Source: an uncultured Duncaniella sp. (GTDB lineage Bacteria; Bacteroidota; Bacteroidia; Bacteroidales; Muribaculaceae). Taken from it: a DNA stretch of 64,000 nt. Every line of letters starts with the position of its first letter. Positions within the stretch are counted from its first letter, which is position 1. Location: NCBI RefSeq assembly GCF_910578445.1, contig NZ_CAJTQC010000015.1, positions 1-64,000 of the forward strand, written 5' to 3'. The notes beneath the pieces are model-generated. The model did no database searches and was not told the DNA's origin. It saw nothing but the letters and a program-made list of their open reading frames with translations. Of this stretch, positions 57,096 through 64,000 are shown piece after piece. Both the position numbers and the translations under genes were made by a program.

Positions 57096-60000
57096 TTAGA
57101 AACGAGCTGTGATCTCGAAAGAATATACGCGTGATGGAACGAAGTAGTCGCCCTGACCACCACTGTTGTTGTAAGTGGGGTTCATGCCCTGCATTTTGGT
57201 GAAGAGCTTCACGTTGTCGATAGAGAGACCTGCGCTGAGACCACGGAGGCTGAGCGGAGCCACCCACTTGCGTGGAATGTCGTAGGTGATGTTGAGGTTC
57301 TTGAACGCGAGATAGTTGCTTGAGATGAGGAAGCGGTCGCTGGTCGCGTTGTTGTTGTTGGCATTGATGGTGTTGATCTGCGGACGGATGCCACGGTTGA
57401 TGCGGTTTGCGTCGTTTTCACCGATACCGGCAGCCATGTCAGGAGTCCAAGAGTTGCTGATGGCATCTTCGTGGAGTGATTTGCCGGCACTGGGGCTGAG
57501 CATGCTGCTGTAGACGGTGTTGAGGGTCTTGCCACCGAGGCGATAGGTGAAGAGGGCGCTCACGGAGAGACCTTTCCAGTTGAGGTTAGTTCCGAATGAA
57601 CCGTAGACGGTGGGGAGTGAAGTGCCACGGAAATGCTTGGATGCGAACGAGGTGCTGGTTGTGTAGTATCTGTCGCCTATCTTGACCAGTGCGTTACCGG
57701 CTTTTGCATTCTCAAGGTTTGAGTCCCATTTGTTCTGATCGAACCTCCATACGCCTGTGCTCTTTCCATTTTCGTCTAAGTCAGTCTCGAACTGATGTGA
57801 ATCCTGATTGATTTCATAGAGCGACTGGCCTGTCAGCATGTCGACACCTGCCCATTTGTAAGTATAATATTCATAGCGGCTCTTGCCTTCGACGAGTGCG
57901 CGGGGTGAGTTCCAGAGGTTGCCTGCGGGGAGTTTGGTGATTTTGTTTCTGATGAATGTTGCGTCGGCATGAGCTGACCATTTGAAATCCTTGGTGCGTA
58001 TGATTTCTCCGCTGACCATGATTTCCCAGCCTGTGTTTCTCATGTTGCCGATGTTCTGCCACTGTGACATGGAAGAACCTCCGCCGTCTGTTCCGTTTGA
58101 CGGGGTCTGGGGAACATTGAAGAGAAGATCGGCGTTCACGCGTGAGAAGAAGCCGACAGAAGCGTTGAGACGGCTGTTGAAGAAATAGCCTTCGAGGGCG
58201 AGGTCAAGAGTTTTGGTCGACTCCCAGCGGATGTTCTTGTTGCCAAGTGTGGAGGGGAATACCGAAGGATTTCCGTCGAGTGTATAGCTGTATTTTGACC
58301 AGAGGTCGTAGGTCGGGTAGTAGTTGCTGGTGTAGTCGTTACCTGCAGTACCGTAGGCTGCGCGGAGCTTGAGGTTATTGAGCCATGTTACGTCCTTAAG
58401 GAATTTCTCCTTGCTGATGATCCAACTTGCGCCGACGCTCCAGAATGTACCCCAACGGTTGTCCTTTGAGAACTTGCTTGATGCGTCGCGAGAGATGCTT
58501 GCCTCTAAGAAGTACTGGTTGTTCCAGTTGTAGCGCGCACGGCCCATGAATGTCTCGGTGCGGTAGCGGTAGGCGTGAGCACCGGTTCCTTCGTTCTCGG
58601 TGAAGTTTGTCAGATAGTAGTTGTCGGGGAAGAGCTGGTTTTTATTCTTTACATATGTATAGGTGTAGTAGCGGCTGTAGCTTTCGTGGTTGAGCATGGC
58701 GTCGATGTGGTGTGCGCCATAGTCGTGTGACCATGTGAGATATTGCTGGAGGTTGGTGGTCTCACGCTTGTAGAAGTATTTGGTAAGACGTCCGAAACCC
58801 TGAGCAGAGCCGATGAGTGTGCTGTCGTAGGTAGTGTCTTCCTCACGGTAGCGGTTCATAGTGCCACGCACGGTGAACTCGAAGTTGTAGGGAAGGTAGA
58901 TGGTAGCGAAAGCGTTGCCGTCGACAGAGATACGTTCGTAGTCCTGTGAGTTGGCGCGGAGGATATAAGCCTTGTTGCTGGTGAAAGCTGAATAGCCGTC
59001 CATTGTGTTCCAGATAGGATTGCCGTTTTCATCGCGGAGCACTTCGCCGGTAGCCCAGTCATGGGCATAGTATGGGAGACCGGGTGCGAGTCCTTGGTAT
59101 GACATCGCGTTTGAAGTCGACGAAAGGTTGTCGGAATCAAACTGGGGCTGGTTCGATTCGATTTCAGAGGCGGTGAGACCTACACCAACCTTGAGATATT
59201 TTGTGGGACGGAACTCAGTGTTGAGGCGGGCATTCCAGCGCTCGAAGTCGGTCTTGAGGAGGTAACCTTTTTCCTTGACATAGCCGAGAGAGGCGTAAGC
59301 GCTGAATCTTTCGGTAGCACCTGTTGCGCTGACGTTATATTCCTGACGGTGGCCGTTGCGCGAGATAGCATCCCACCAGTCGGTGTCGTTGTAGCAGGAG
59401 AGGGGATTGAGAATGACCTTGCCGTTCTCGTCAAAGACTTTCTCGCCACCGTCGGTCACGCTTCCGTCTGTGCCAGTGCCGTAGAGATTGAGCACGCCTG
59501 CTTCGGAGAAGAAGTTGCCGATGGTTTCCTCCATGGCTGACGCGTAGGTGTATTTATCGGGGGCTGAAGTAACCTTGCCGTTTGAGATGGCCTGTAGCAT
59601 TGCCTCGTTCCAGCGGTTGTAGCCGAGACGACGGTATTCCGGAAGTGCGCGCTGATAGATACCCTGACGGATTTTGGCGGTCACTTCGACGTTGCCGGCG
59701 TTTTTAGCTTTCTTGGTGGTGATGAGGACAACACCGTTAGCACCCTTTGCACCGTAGAGTGCGCAGGAGGCAGCGTCCTTGAGCACCGAGATGCTTTCGA
59801 CATCGTTGGGGTTGATATCGTTGTATTCACCGCTCCACACGATACCGTCGACTACGTAGAGTGGAGAAGTAGTACCGTTGATTGAGTTGATGCCGCGGAT
59901 AAGTATTGAAGGAGATGAACCGGGTGTGCCGGTAGAACCGTTGACTTGTACACCGGGAGCCATACCTTCGAGGGCTGAGGTCACGGAGGTGACAGGGCGA

Positions 60001-60437
60001 CGCTGGATTTCTTTGTCGCTTATGACGGCAACCGAGCCGGTGAGTGATTCCTTGGACGCAGTACCATAGGCGACAACGACGACTTCGTCAAGAGCCTTGA
60101 TGTCTTCCTTCATTGTGATGTTGATTACGGAGCGTTCGCCTACAGTGACGCTCTGGGTCATGTAGCCGATGTAGGAAAACTCGATTACCGAACCTTTAGC
60201 AGCCTTGATCGAATATTTTCCGTCAATGTCAGTTGCCATTCCGGTCGACGTGCCTTTTACGATAACAGACACGCCCGGTATCGGGTCGCCGGATTCGTCA
60301 ATTACAGTACCCGTTATGTTACGGGTCTGCGCAAGTGCACTGATTGCCCAGAGTGCGCAGACAATAAGGAGTAGAGGTCGGGCGATGGATTTTATCCCCC
60401 CCGATTTGTTAATGATAGTTAAAACTCCGTTTGCCAT
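57096..60437 (-). CDS. SusC/RagA-family TonB-dependent outer-membrane transporter (second locus)
   Basis: 1113 residues. A signal region (about 1-36, LLLIVCALWAISALAQ) is followed by a carboxypeptidase-like domain (ITGTVIDESGDPIPGVSV to about 115). The plug follows, with EVVVVAYGTASKESLTGSVAVI, VNGSTGTPGSSPSILIRG and AKGANGVVLITTKKAK, then a barrel ending in SFEITARF. It is longer than many family members but without extra domains. It lies 36 bases after the phosphatase gene and 29 before the SusD-like gene, so the three form one operon. Energy comes from TonB/ExbBD encoded elsewhere. Confidence 0.96.
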   Translation of the reverse strand: MANGVLTIINKSGGIKSIARPLLLIVCALWAISALAQTRNITGTVIDESGDPIPGVSVIVKGTSTGMATDIDGKYSIKAAKGSVIEFSYIGYMTQSVTVGERSVINITMKEDIKALDEVVVVAYGTASKESLTGSVAVISDKEIQRRPVTSVTSALEGMAPGVQVNGSTGTPGSSPSILIRGINSINGTTSPLYVVDGIVWSGEYNDINPNDVESISVLKDAASCALYGAKGANGVVLITTKKAKNAGNVEVTAKIRQGIYQRALPEYRRLGYNRWNEAMLQAISNGKVTSAPDKYTYASAMEETIGNFFSEAGVLNLYGTGTDGSVTDGGEKVFDENGKVILNPLSCYNDTDWWDAISRNGHRQEYNVSATGATERFSAYASLGYVKEKGYLLKTDFERWNARLNTEFRPTKYLKVGVGLTASEIESNQPQFDSDNLSSTSNAMSYQGLAPGLPYYAHDWATGEVLRDENGNPIWNTMDGYSAFTSNKAYILRANSQDYERISVDGNAFATIYLPYNFEFTVRGTMNRYREEDTTYDSTLIGSAQGFGRLTKYFYKRETTNLQQYLTWSHDYGAHHIDAMLNHESYSRYYTYTYVKNKNQLFPDNYYLTNFTENEGTGAHAYRYRTETFMGRARYNWNNQYFLEASISRDASSKFSKDNRWGTFWSVGASWIISKEKFLKDVTWLNNLKLRAAYGTAGNDYTSNYYPTYDLWSKYSYTLDGNPSVFPSTLGNKNIRWESTKTLDLALEGYFFNSRLNASVGFFSRVNADLLFNVPQTPSNGTDGGGSSMSQWQNIGNMRNTGWEIMVSGEIIRTKDFKWSAHADATFIRNKITKLPAGNLWNSPRALVEGKSRYEYYTYKWAGVDMLTGQSLYEINQDSHQFETDLDENGKSTGVWRFDQNKWDSNLENAKAGNALVKIGDRYYTTSTSFASKHFRGTSLPTVYGSFGTNLNWKGLSVSALFTYRLGGKTLNTVYSSMLSPSAGKSLHEDAISNSWTPDMAAGIGENDANRINRGIRPQINTINANNNNATSDRFLISSNYLAFKNLNITYDIPRKWVAPLSLRGLSAGLSIDNVKLFTKMQGMNPTYNNSGGQGDYFVPSRVYSFEITARF

Positions 60438-60473
60438 AATGATAAATAATGATATGGTTATTATTGTATGGGA

Positions 60474-61796
60474 TTATTCCTTGAATTTTGTCGAGAATCC
60501 GTCAAGTTTCGACATATAGTAGTCGCGCAGGTCTTTCCACTTATAATATGGTCCGCTGACAGGTTTGACAGGGAGTGTGGCCTCTGCTTCGTTCAGCATG
60601 ACTTTGACAAGAACTTCGTCGGGGGTGAATTTAGGATTCTTTTCAGGACGGTAGAATATCATCTGGATATTGCTACCCATGGGGAAGATTTCGTAGTTGC
60701 GCCATTGCGATGCAAGTGTCTCAAGGTCGGTGAGGTCGACTGCGCTGTTGTTGAGTTCCATCAGGATTGTGAGCGGAAGCACGATTGATTCGTGGCCGAA
60801 GCGGAGGTTGGCGCTCAGGCGGGGTGAAACCATGGCGGTGTCGGCCGATTCGATGAAGTTGCGCAGCAAGACGCGCTGGTTGTAGGGGACGCGGTTGTTT
60901 GTGAGCGAAGTGTTTCCTGCTGTGATGTACCACGAGGCATTGTGGGAGAGCCATTCGTTCTGGAGTTCTTCTTCAGTGAAGAGGTCGTAGAGGTCGGGCT
61001 GGTCGTCGTGGCTCTGTGCATTGACTGTGATGTCGAACACGTCGCCGAACACTTTCTTTTCGTCAAGGCTGTCGGCCACGAATTTCTGGTCATTGAATAT
61101 CTTGGAGAGGAATGCCGAGTGGTCTGCACGTCGGTCGGCATATTCGTCGGCGAAATGGTCGGCCTTGCGGGCGAGTTTCTTTGCAATCGTATCAGTGCTG
61201 TTGTAGGCAAGGATTTTCTGTGTGGTGCGCGATGCGTCGCATGTGACGATGAGTTCAGGGCATATTTTCTGTAGTTCGGCAATTTCGTTTGCCATTGAGA
61301 GTATGCACCGTATTATCACGGTGGATTTAGCGTCGACATGTGTTCCCGGGACAAAGATTTCAGGGAAGTTTTCGGTCATCCGTCGGGCTATTTCGCGGTG
61401 TTGGCGGTGGCCGAGAGGAGTGAGCTCGCCCACACGTCCTTTTGAAGCTGCCTGTATCTCTTTGAGTTGTTTGAGGAGGAGCTGGCCACGTGGAGTGAGC
61501 TTGCCGTATGCGGCGGCTTTTTCAAGATTTTCAACCGGGCGGTCGTAGGCAGCATCTTTGAGAAGCCATCGGCTGCCATGACGGCCATAGTGTTCCATGT
61601 GGAACGGTACATAGCCTTTGGGGGCTTTTGTCAGTTCTGGGATACCGTATGCCGGACGAGGATATGCCAGATACTGGCTTCCTGCCTGATACTTATCTGC
61701 TTTTCCTTCATAATTTTTAGAATCCGCTGTGGAGGGCGCAAATAGCTGTCCAACTAAAAGCAGACTTCCTACAATTAAACGATACAGCATCTTCAT
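60474..61796 (-). CDS. Secreted histidine-type phosphatase, MINPP/phytase-like
   Basis: About 440 residues from the ATG at 61796, the start of a signal peptide (LYRLIVGSLLLVGQLFAP). An ATG two codons downstream is also possible, and the upstream start at 61880 is rejected because it lies above the promoter. The catalytic RHG motif is in MEHYGRHGSRW. The conserved VGELTPLGHRQHREIARRM is typical of the multiple inositol polyphosphate phosphatase branch. The proton donor glutamate is in LRFGHESIVLPL. Such enzymes remove phosphates from phytate or similar esters in the periplasm or outside the cell. It leads the operon with a SusC/SusD pair, suggesting that a phosphorylated molecule is dephosphorylated and its product imported. 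Confidence 0.88.
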   Translation of the reverse strand: MKMLYRLIVGSLLLVGQLFAPSTADSKNYEGKADKYQAGSQYLAYPRPAYGIPELTKAPKGYVPFHMEHYGRHGSRWLLKDAAYDRPVENLEKAAAYGKLTPRGQLLLKQLKEIQAASKGRVGELTPLGHRQHREIARRMTENFPEIFVPGTHVDAKSTVIIRCILSMANEIAELQKICPELIVTCDASRTTQKILAYNSTDTIAKKLARKADHFADEYADRRADHSAFLSKIFNDQKFVADSLDEKKVFGDVFDITVNAQSHDDQPDLYDLFTEEELQNEWLSHNASWYITAGNTSLTNNRVPYNQRVLLRNFIESADTAMVSPRLSANLRFGHESIVLPLTILMELNNSAVDLTDLETLASQWRNYEIFPMGSNIQMIFYRPEKNPKFTPDEVLVKVMLNEAEATLPVKPVSGPYYKWKDLRDYYMSKLDGFSTKFKE

Positions 61797-61847
61797 GGAT
61801 TTAAAGTAAGAAAATAATAAGAATGATTGATGATATGCTTTGATGTG

Positions 61848-61880
61848 CAAATGTATGAAAAAATTTATAAAAAGTGACAA
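61848..61880 (-). promoter_or_regulatory. Promoter of the phosphatase-SusC-SusD operon
   Basis: On the minus strand a -7 element TACATTTG (plus 61848-61855) lies 22 bases downstream of a -33 TTG (plus 61878-61880). The same -7 octamer is used at the other SusC locus (27003-27010). The leader is about 48 bases. Confidence 0.7.
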
Positions 61881-62002
61881 TTGTTAAGAAAAATATCATT
61901 AAAAATGTAAATTATTGTAGTTTTTATAGCATAAAGCTAAAGAATATTCGTGTATTAACTAATTTTAATTAATTCGCCACGTATATTTTTATACAAAAAA
62001 AA

Positions 62003-62079
62003 GCATCTGAAAGTGTCCCATTTCACTCAGAATGTCAGCTTGGTCACTGAAATTCTAAAAATGGACATCTTCCGGATGC
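62003..62079. repeat. Long imperfect inverted repeat after the polygalacturonase gene
   Basis: GCATCTGAAAGTGTCCCATTT (62003-62023) pairs with 62059-62079 with a few mismatches. The middle can pair further (AGAAT/ATTCT). On the minus strand it is followed by eight T, so it can act as the terminator for the gene ending at 62155. The TGTCC/GGACA ends are also reminiscent of a small mobile element remnant. Confidence 0.6.
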
Positions 62080-62154
62080 CGTTATAATATGTATTAGAAA
62101 CTTTTGGCGGATTACAATAATTGAATTATTGAATTTTCACAATCCGTCGTCAGT

Positions 62155-63576
62155 TCACTGTTGCTTTTCGTCTTTTATCAATTTTACATTCGTGAGCTTT
62201 ACTTCTGCTGTCGCGCTGTCAATCTCGGTCGCGGTCTTGGTGTAGACAAATGTACAATCGGTGACGGTGATGTCGTGTACGCAGTTCTGACCTTGAAGCC
62301 CAGAGGCGGCAATTGCGGTTGTCGCTCCACGGCATATCACATCTGAGATATGTATGTCGGTGAACTCGGGAACTTTTTCCATCTTTTTCGGAGTCACTAC
62401 GTCGGATTCCTTAAATCCGGCCGGGCGGTCGGCATAGTCACACTGAAATGAAATCGCTGCCGACAGGATGTCGGTCATTATGATTCCGCTGATGTATATG
62501 TCGCCGGTCTTTCCGCCACGTCCGACTCCGCTTTTGAAACGGAGGCCTATATCAGTTCCCGAGAAAGTGCAGTCGCGGACTACGATGCGGTTCATTCCGC
62601 AGACATCTTCGCTGCCGATGACAAATCCGCCGTGGGCGTGATAGACAATGTTGTCCTGAATCAATATGTCCTCGCATCCGTTGACAAGGGCGTTGTTTTT
62701 GAAATCGCCGCTTTTCATGCAGATGCCGTCGTCGCCTGCGTCTACTATACAATTGACAACGAGGGCCTGATGGCAGTCACTGAGGTCGATAGCGTCGCCG
62801 TTCTGAGCATTCCAAGGACATCTCACGGTGATTCCGTCGATGATGAGGTTACGGCTGTTGAACGGGTGGACATGGAATTTCGGCGCATTCTGGAATGTCA
62901 CGCCTGACAGAAGGATGTTTTCGCAGTTGTTGATGCGGAAGATGTCGTTGCGCTTCTTCTCCTGTTTTTCAGGTGTTTCGGCGATGTCGGCATAGCCCGA
63001 TTTCAGTTCCCAAGGATACCACAGAGAGCCGTTCTGACGTTCGACTCCACCCATGTTCTTGAACCGTCGCCATTCGACGTCGCTGACTTTCATGCGTTTT
63101 ACCGGACGCCACTGAGCGCCGTTTCCGTCAATAGTGCCTTCGCCGGTTATCGAAATGTTCCGTGCGCGCTGCGCGCTGATACAGGCGCGGACTCGTCCGG
63201 CTTTCGGGTTGGGGTCGATATACAGCTCCTTGTCGGGAGAAAAGTATATGACTGCGTTGCGTTCAAGATGCAGGTCGATATTGCTTTTCAGTTCTAACGG
63301 GCCGGTAAGCCAGATGCCCTGAGGGAATACGATGTGTCCGCCGCCGTCGGCCGAGAGTCTGTCGATAGCGTTCTGGATGGCCTCAGTGCCGAGGGTGACA
63401 CCGTCGTCTTTTGCTCCGAAGTCTCTGATGTCGACAGTGCGTGAAGGAATCGAGAATTCCTCGACCGGTTTAACTTCGACAGGCAGGTTTTTATAATAAT
63501 CGCTGTAAATCGTGCGTGCCATTGCCGAGATGGTCAGCATCGAAAGTGTGAGGAAGAGACAGATTTGCTTTTTCAT
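62155..63576 (-). CDS. GH28 family glycosidase (polygalacturonase-like)
   Basis: 473 residues with a signal peptide (1-20, LFLTLSMLTISAMA). The parallel beta-helix begins at TVDIRDFGAKDDGVTLGTEA. GH28 catalytic motifs are seen as NGDAIDL (for NTD), DAGDDGICMKSG (catalytic DD), the AHGGFVIGSE segment (for GHG) and LRFKSGVGRGG (for RIK). All active-site acids are present. It should hydrolyse galacturonan or related pectic chains in the periplasm or outside. It is 26 bases after the barrel protein gene at 63603, so both likely belong to a pectin-related unit that continues outside the window. Confidence 0.93.
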   Translation of the reverse strand: MKKQICLFLTLSMLTISAMARTIYSDYYKNLPVEVKPVEEFSIPSRTVDIRDFGAKDDGVTLGTEAIQNAIDRLSADGGGHIVFPQGIWLTGPLELKSNIDLHLERNAVIYFSPDKELYIDPNPKAGRVRACISAQRARNISITGEGTIDGNGAQWRPVKRMKVSDVEWRRFKNMGGVERQNGSLWYPWELKSGYADIAETPEKQEKKRNDIFRINNCENILLSGVTFQNAPKFHVHPFNSRNLIIDGITVRCPWNAQNGDAIDLSDCHQALVVNCIVDAGDDGICMKSGDFKNNALVNGCEDILIQDNIVYHAHGGFVIGSEDVCGMNRIVVRDCTFSGTDIGLRFKSGVGRGGKTGDIYISGIIMTDILSAAISFQCDYADRPAGFKESDVVTPKKMEKVPEFTDIHISDVICRGATTAIAASGLQGQNCVHDITVTDCTFVYTKTATEIDSATAEVKLTNVKLIKDEKQQ

Positions 63577-63602
63577 TTAATATTTAATAGGTGTGTCTGA
63601 TT

Positions 63603-64000
63603 TTAGAATTTCAATGCCGCTCCTATCATGCCGTTGATGCCCTGTGATGTGCGCATGCCGATGTAGCGGTAGCGTCGGTTCATGAGATTCCCTCCACGTG
63701 CGAACACTGAGAACCGTTCGGTAAATGTGTAGGTCGCCCCAAGCGAGAGGTCTGAGACGCAGCCGAGAGATGTGGCTTCGGGGAGATAAATATCGAAAAG
63801 TCCGCCCGGGTTGCTCGGTGCAAATCCGTAGATGCGACGCCCTGCACGGAATTCCCAGCCGAGAGTCACTGACAATGGCTTGAACGGGCGCACGCCAAGC
63901 TCGGCGTTGAATACGTGGCGGGCTCTGTCGCGCCATTCATAGAGTGAGTGGTCATAGTCGTTAGGTGCGGTCTCGTAGGAGGCACGGACGGAGAATATGT
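63603..64000 (-). CDS. Outer-membrane beta-barrel protein, C-terminal part (cut by window edge)
   Basis: The frame is open from the window edge to a TAA at 63603-63605 and gives the last 131 residues. Alternating hydrophobic strands, including SVTLGWEFRAGRRIYGF, DLSLGATYTFTERFSVFARG and GGNLMNRRYRYIGM, end in ALKF with a terminal phenylalanine, the signal used for barrel insertion. GNLMNRRY is common near the end of TonB-dependent receptor barrels. The rest of the gene, and therefore the receptor type, lies outside. Confidence 0.75.
   Translation of the reverse strand, partial: IFSVRASYETAPNDYDHSLYEWRDRARHVFNAELGVRPFKPLSVTLGWEFRAGRRIYGFAPSNPGGLFDIYLPEATSLGCVSDLSLGATYTFTERFSVFARGGNLMNRRYRYIGMRTSQGINGMIGAALKF

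Larger units (their letters stand above)
61797..62154. other. Intergenic region with promoter and long inverted repeat
   Basis: This 358-base AT-rich gap holds the phosphatase promoter (61848-61880) and the inverted repeat 62003-62079. The rest (61881-62002 and 62080-62154) shows no gene. Confidence 0.6.

Noticed and set aside
61796..61880. N-terminal extension of the histidine phosphatase
   Set aside because: It runs through the -7 and -33 elements at 61848-61880, so it cannot be in the transcript.

Overview
The window reads as a chromosomal segment of a gut-type Bacteroidales bacterium. The evidence is two SusC/SusD outer-membrane uptake pairs, a GldH lipoprotein, an orphan fimbrillin pair, a fused-subunit 2-oxoacid:ferredoxin oxidoreductase, an arginine cluster built around an N-succinylornithine-type carbamoyltransferase, and many promoters with the Bacteroidetes -7 element TAnnTTTG. 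The style (GH10 and GH28 enzymes, a recurring YKGLVIK C-terminal tail, moderate GC) would fit Muribaculaceae or a related family, but the family assignment is inference. Apart from the truncated transposase at the left edge there is no phage, CRISPR array or intact mobile element.

Layout. 1-800: tail of an ISL3-type transposase and two identical tRNA-Val(TAC) genes with a terminator. 0.9-5.3 kb (minus): polysaccharide export unit (SLBB/Wza-like protein, Wzz-like protein, M23 peptidase). 5.5-9.85 kb (plus): housekeeping run of a coiled-coil protein, ZapA, a candidate 6S RNA, RNase Y, RicT and GldH. 9.9-12.6 kb (plus): an amidase, then a DUF5119 lipoprotein and a fimbrillin. 12.7-19.7 kb (minus): myo-inositol-1-phosphate synthase, KorB/KorA, dihydroorotase and a Dpm1-like glycosyltransferase. 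20.1-26.9 kb (minus): SusC/SusD followed by an exported protein made of two nearly identical 190-residue repeats. 27.2-32.2 kb (minus): histidine kinase, a response regulator without an AAA+ domain, and a MacB/FtsX-type ABC transporter. 32.3-38.5 kb (minus): KdsA, RsmE, a NupG-like transporter, a DUF151 nuclease, MnmA, DoxX and a DUF5106 thioredoxin-like protein. 38.8-43.2 kb (minus): a large secreted GH10 xylanase and an M16 peptidase. 43.35-46 kb (plus): ValS. 46.05-46.6 kb (minus): ferritin. 46.7-55.1 kb (minus): eight-gene arginine cluster from a GNAT acyltransferase through ArgG, ArgC, ArgD, ArgF', ArgB and a deacylase to ArgH. 55.3-61.8 kb (minus): a MINPP-like histidine phosphatase leading a second SusC/SusD pair. 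62.2-64.0 kb (minus): GH28 polygalacturonase and the C-terminal end of an outer-membrane barrel protein.

How it fits together. The arginine cluster appears to carry every step from glutamate to arginine through acylated, probably succinylated, intermediates, apart from ornithine and carbamoyl-phosphate supply. The two Sus-like loci, GH10 and GH28 point to glycan foraging, and the phosphatase operon suggests uptake coupled to removal of phosphate from an ester.

The most unusual sequence-level signals are these: arrays of a 7-nt repeat (AAGTATT-like) filling four intergenic gaps, in two cases right up to the neighbouring stop codon; a cluster of TGTCC half-sites overlapping the first SusC promoter; an exact 18-bp mirror pair of promoters between valS and the M16 peptidase; the in-gene 612-nt duplication; and several very long intergenic stem-loops.
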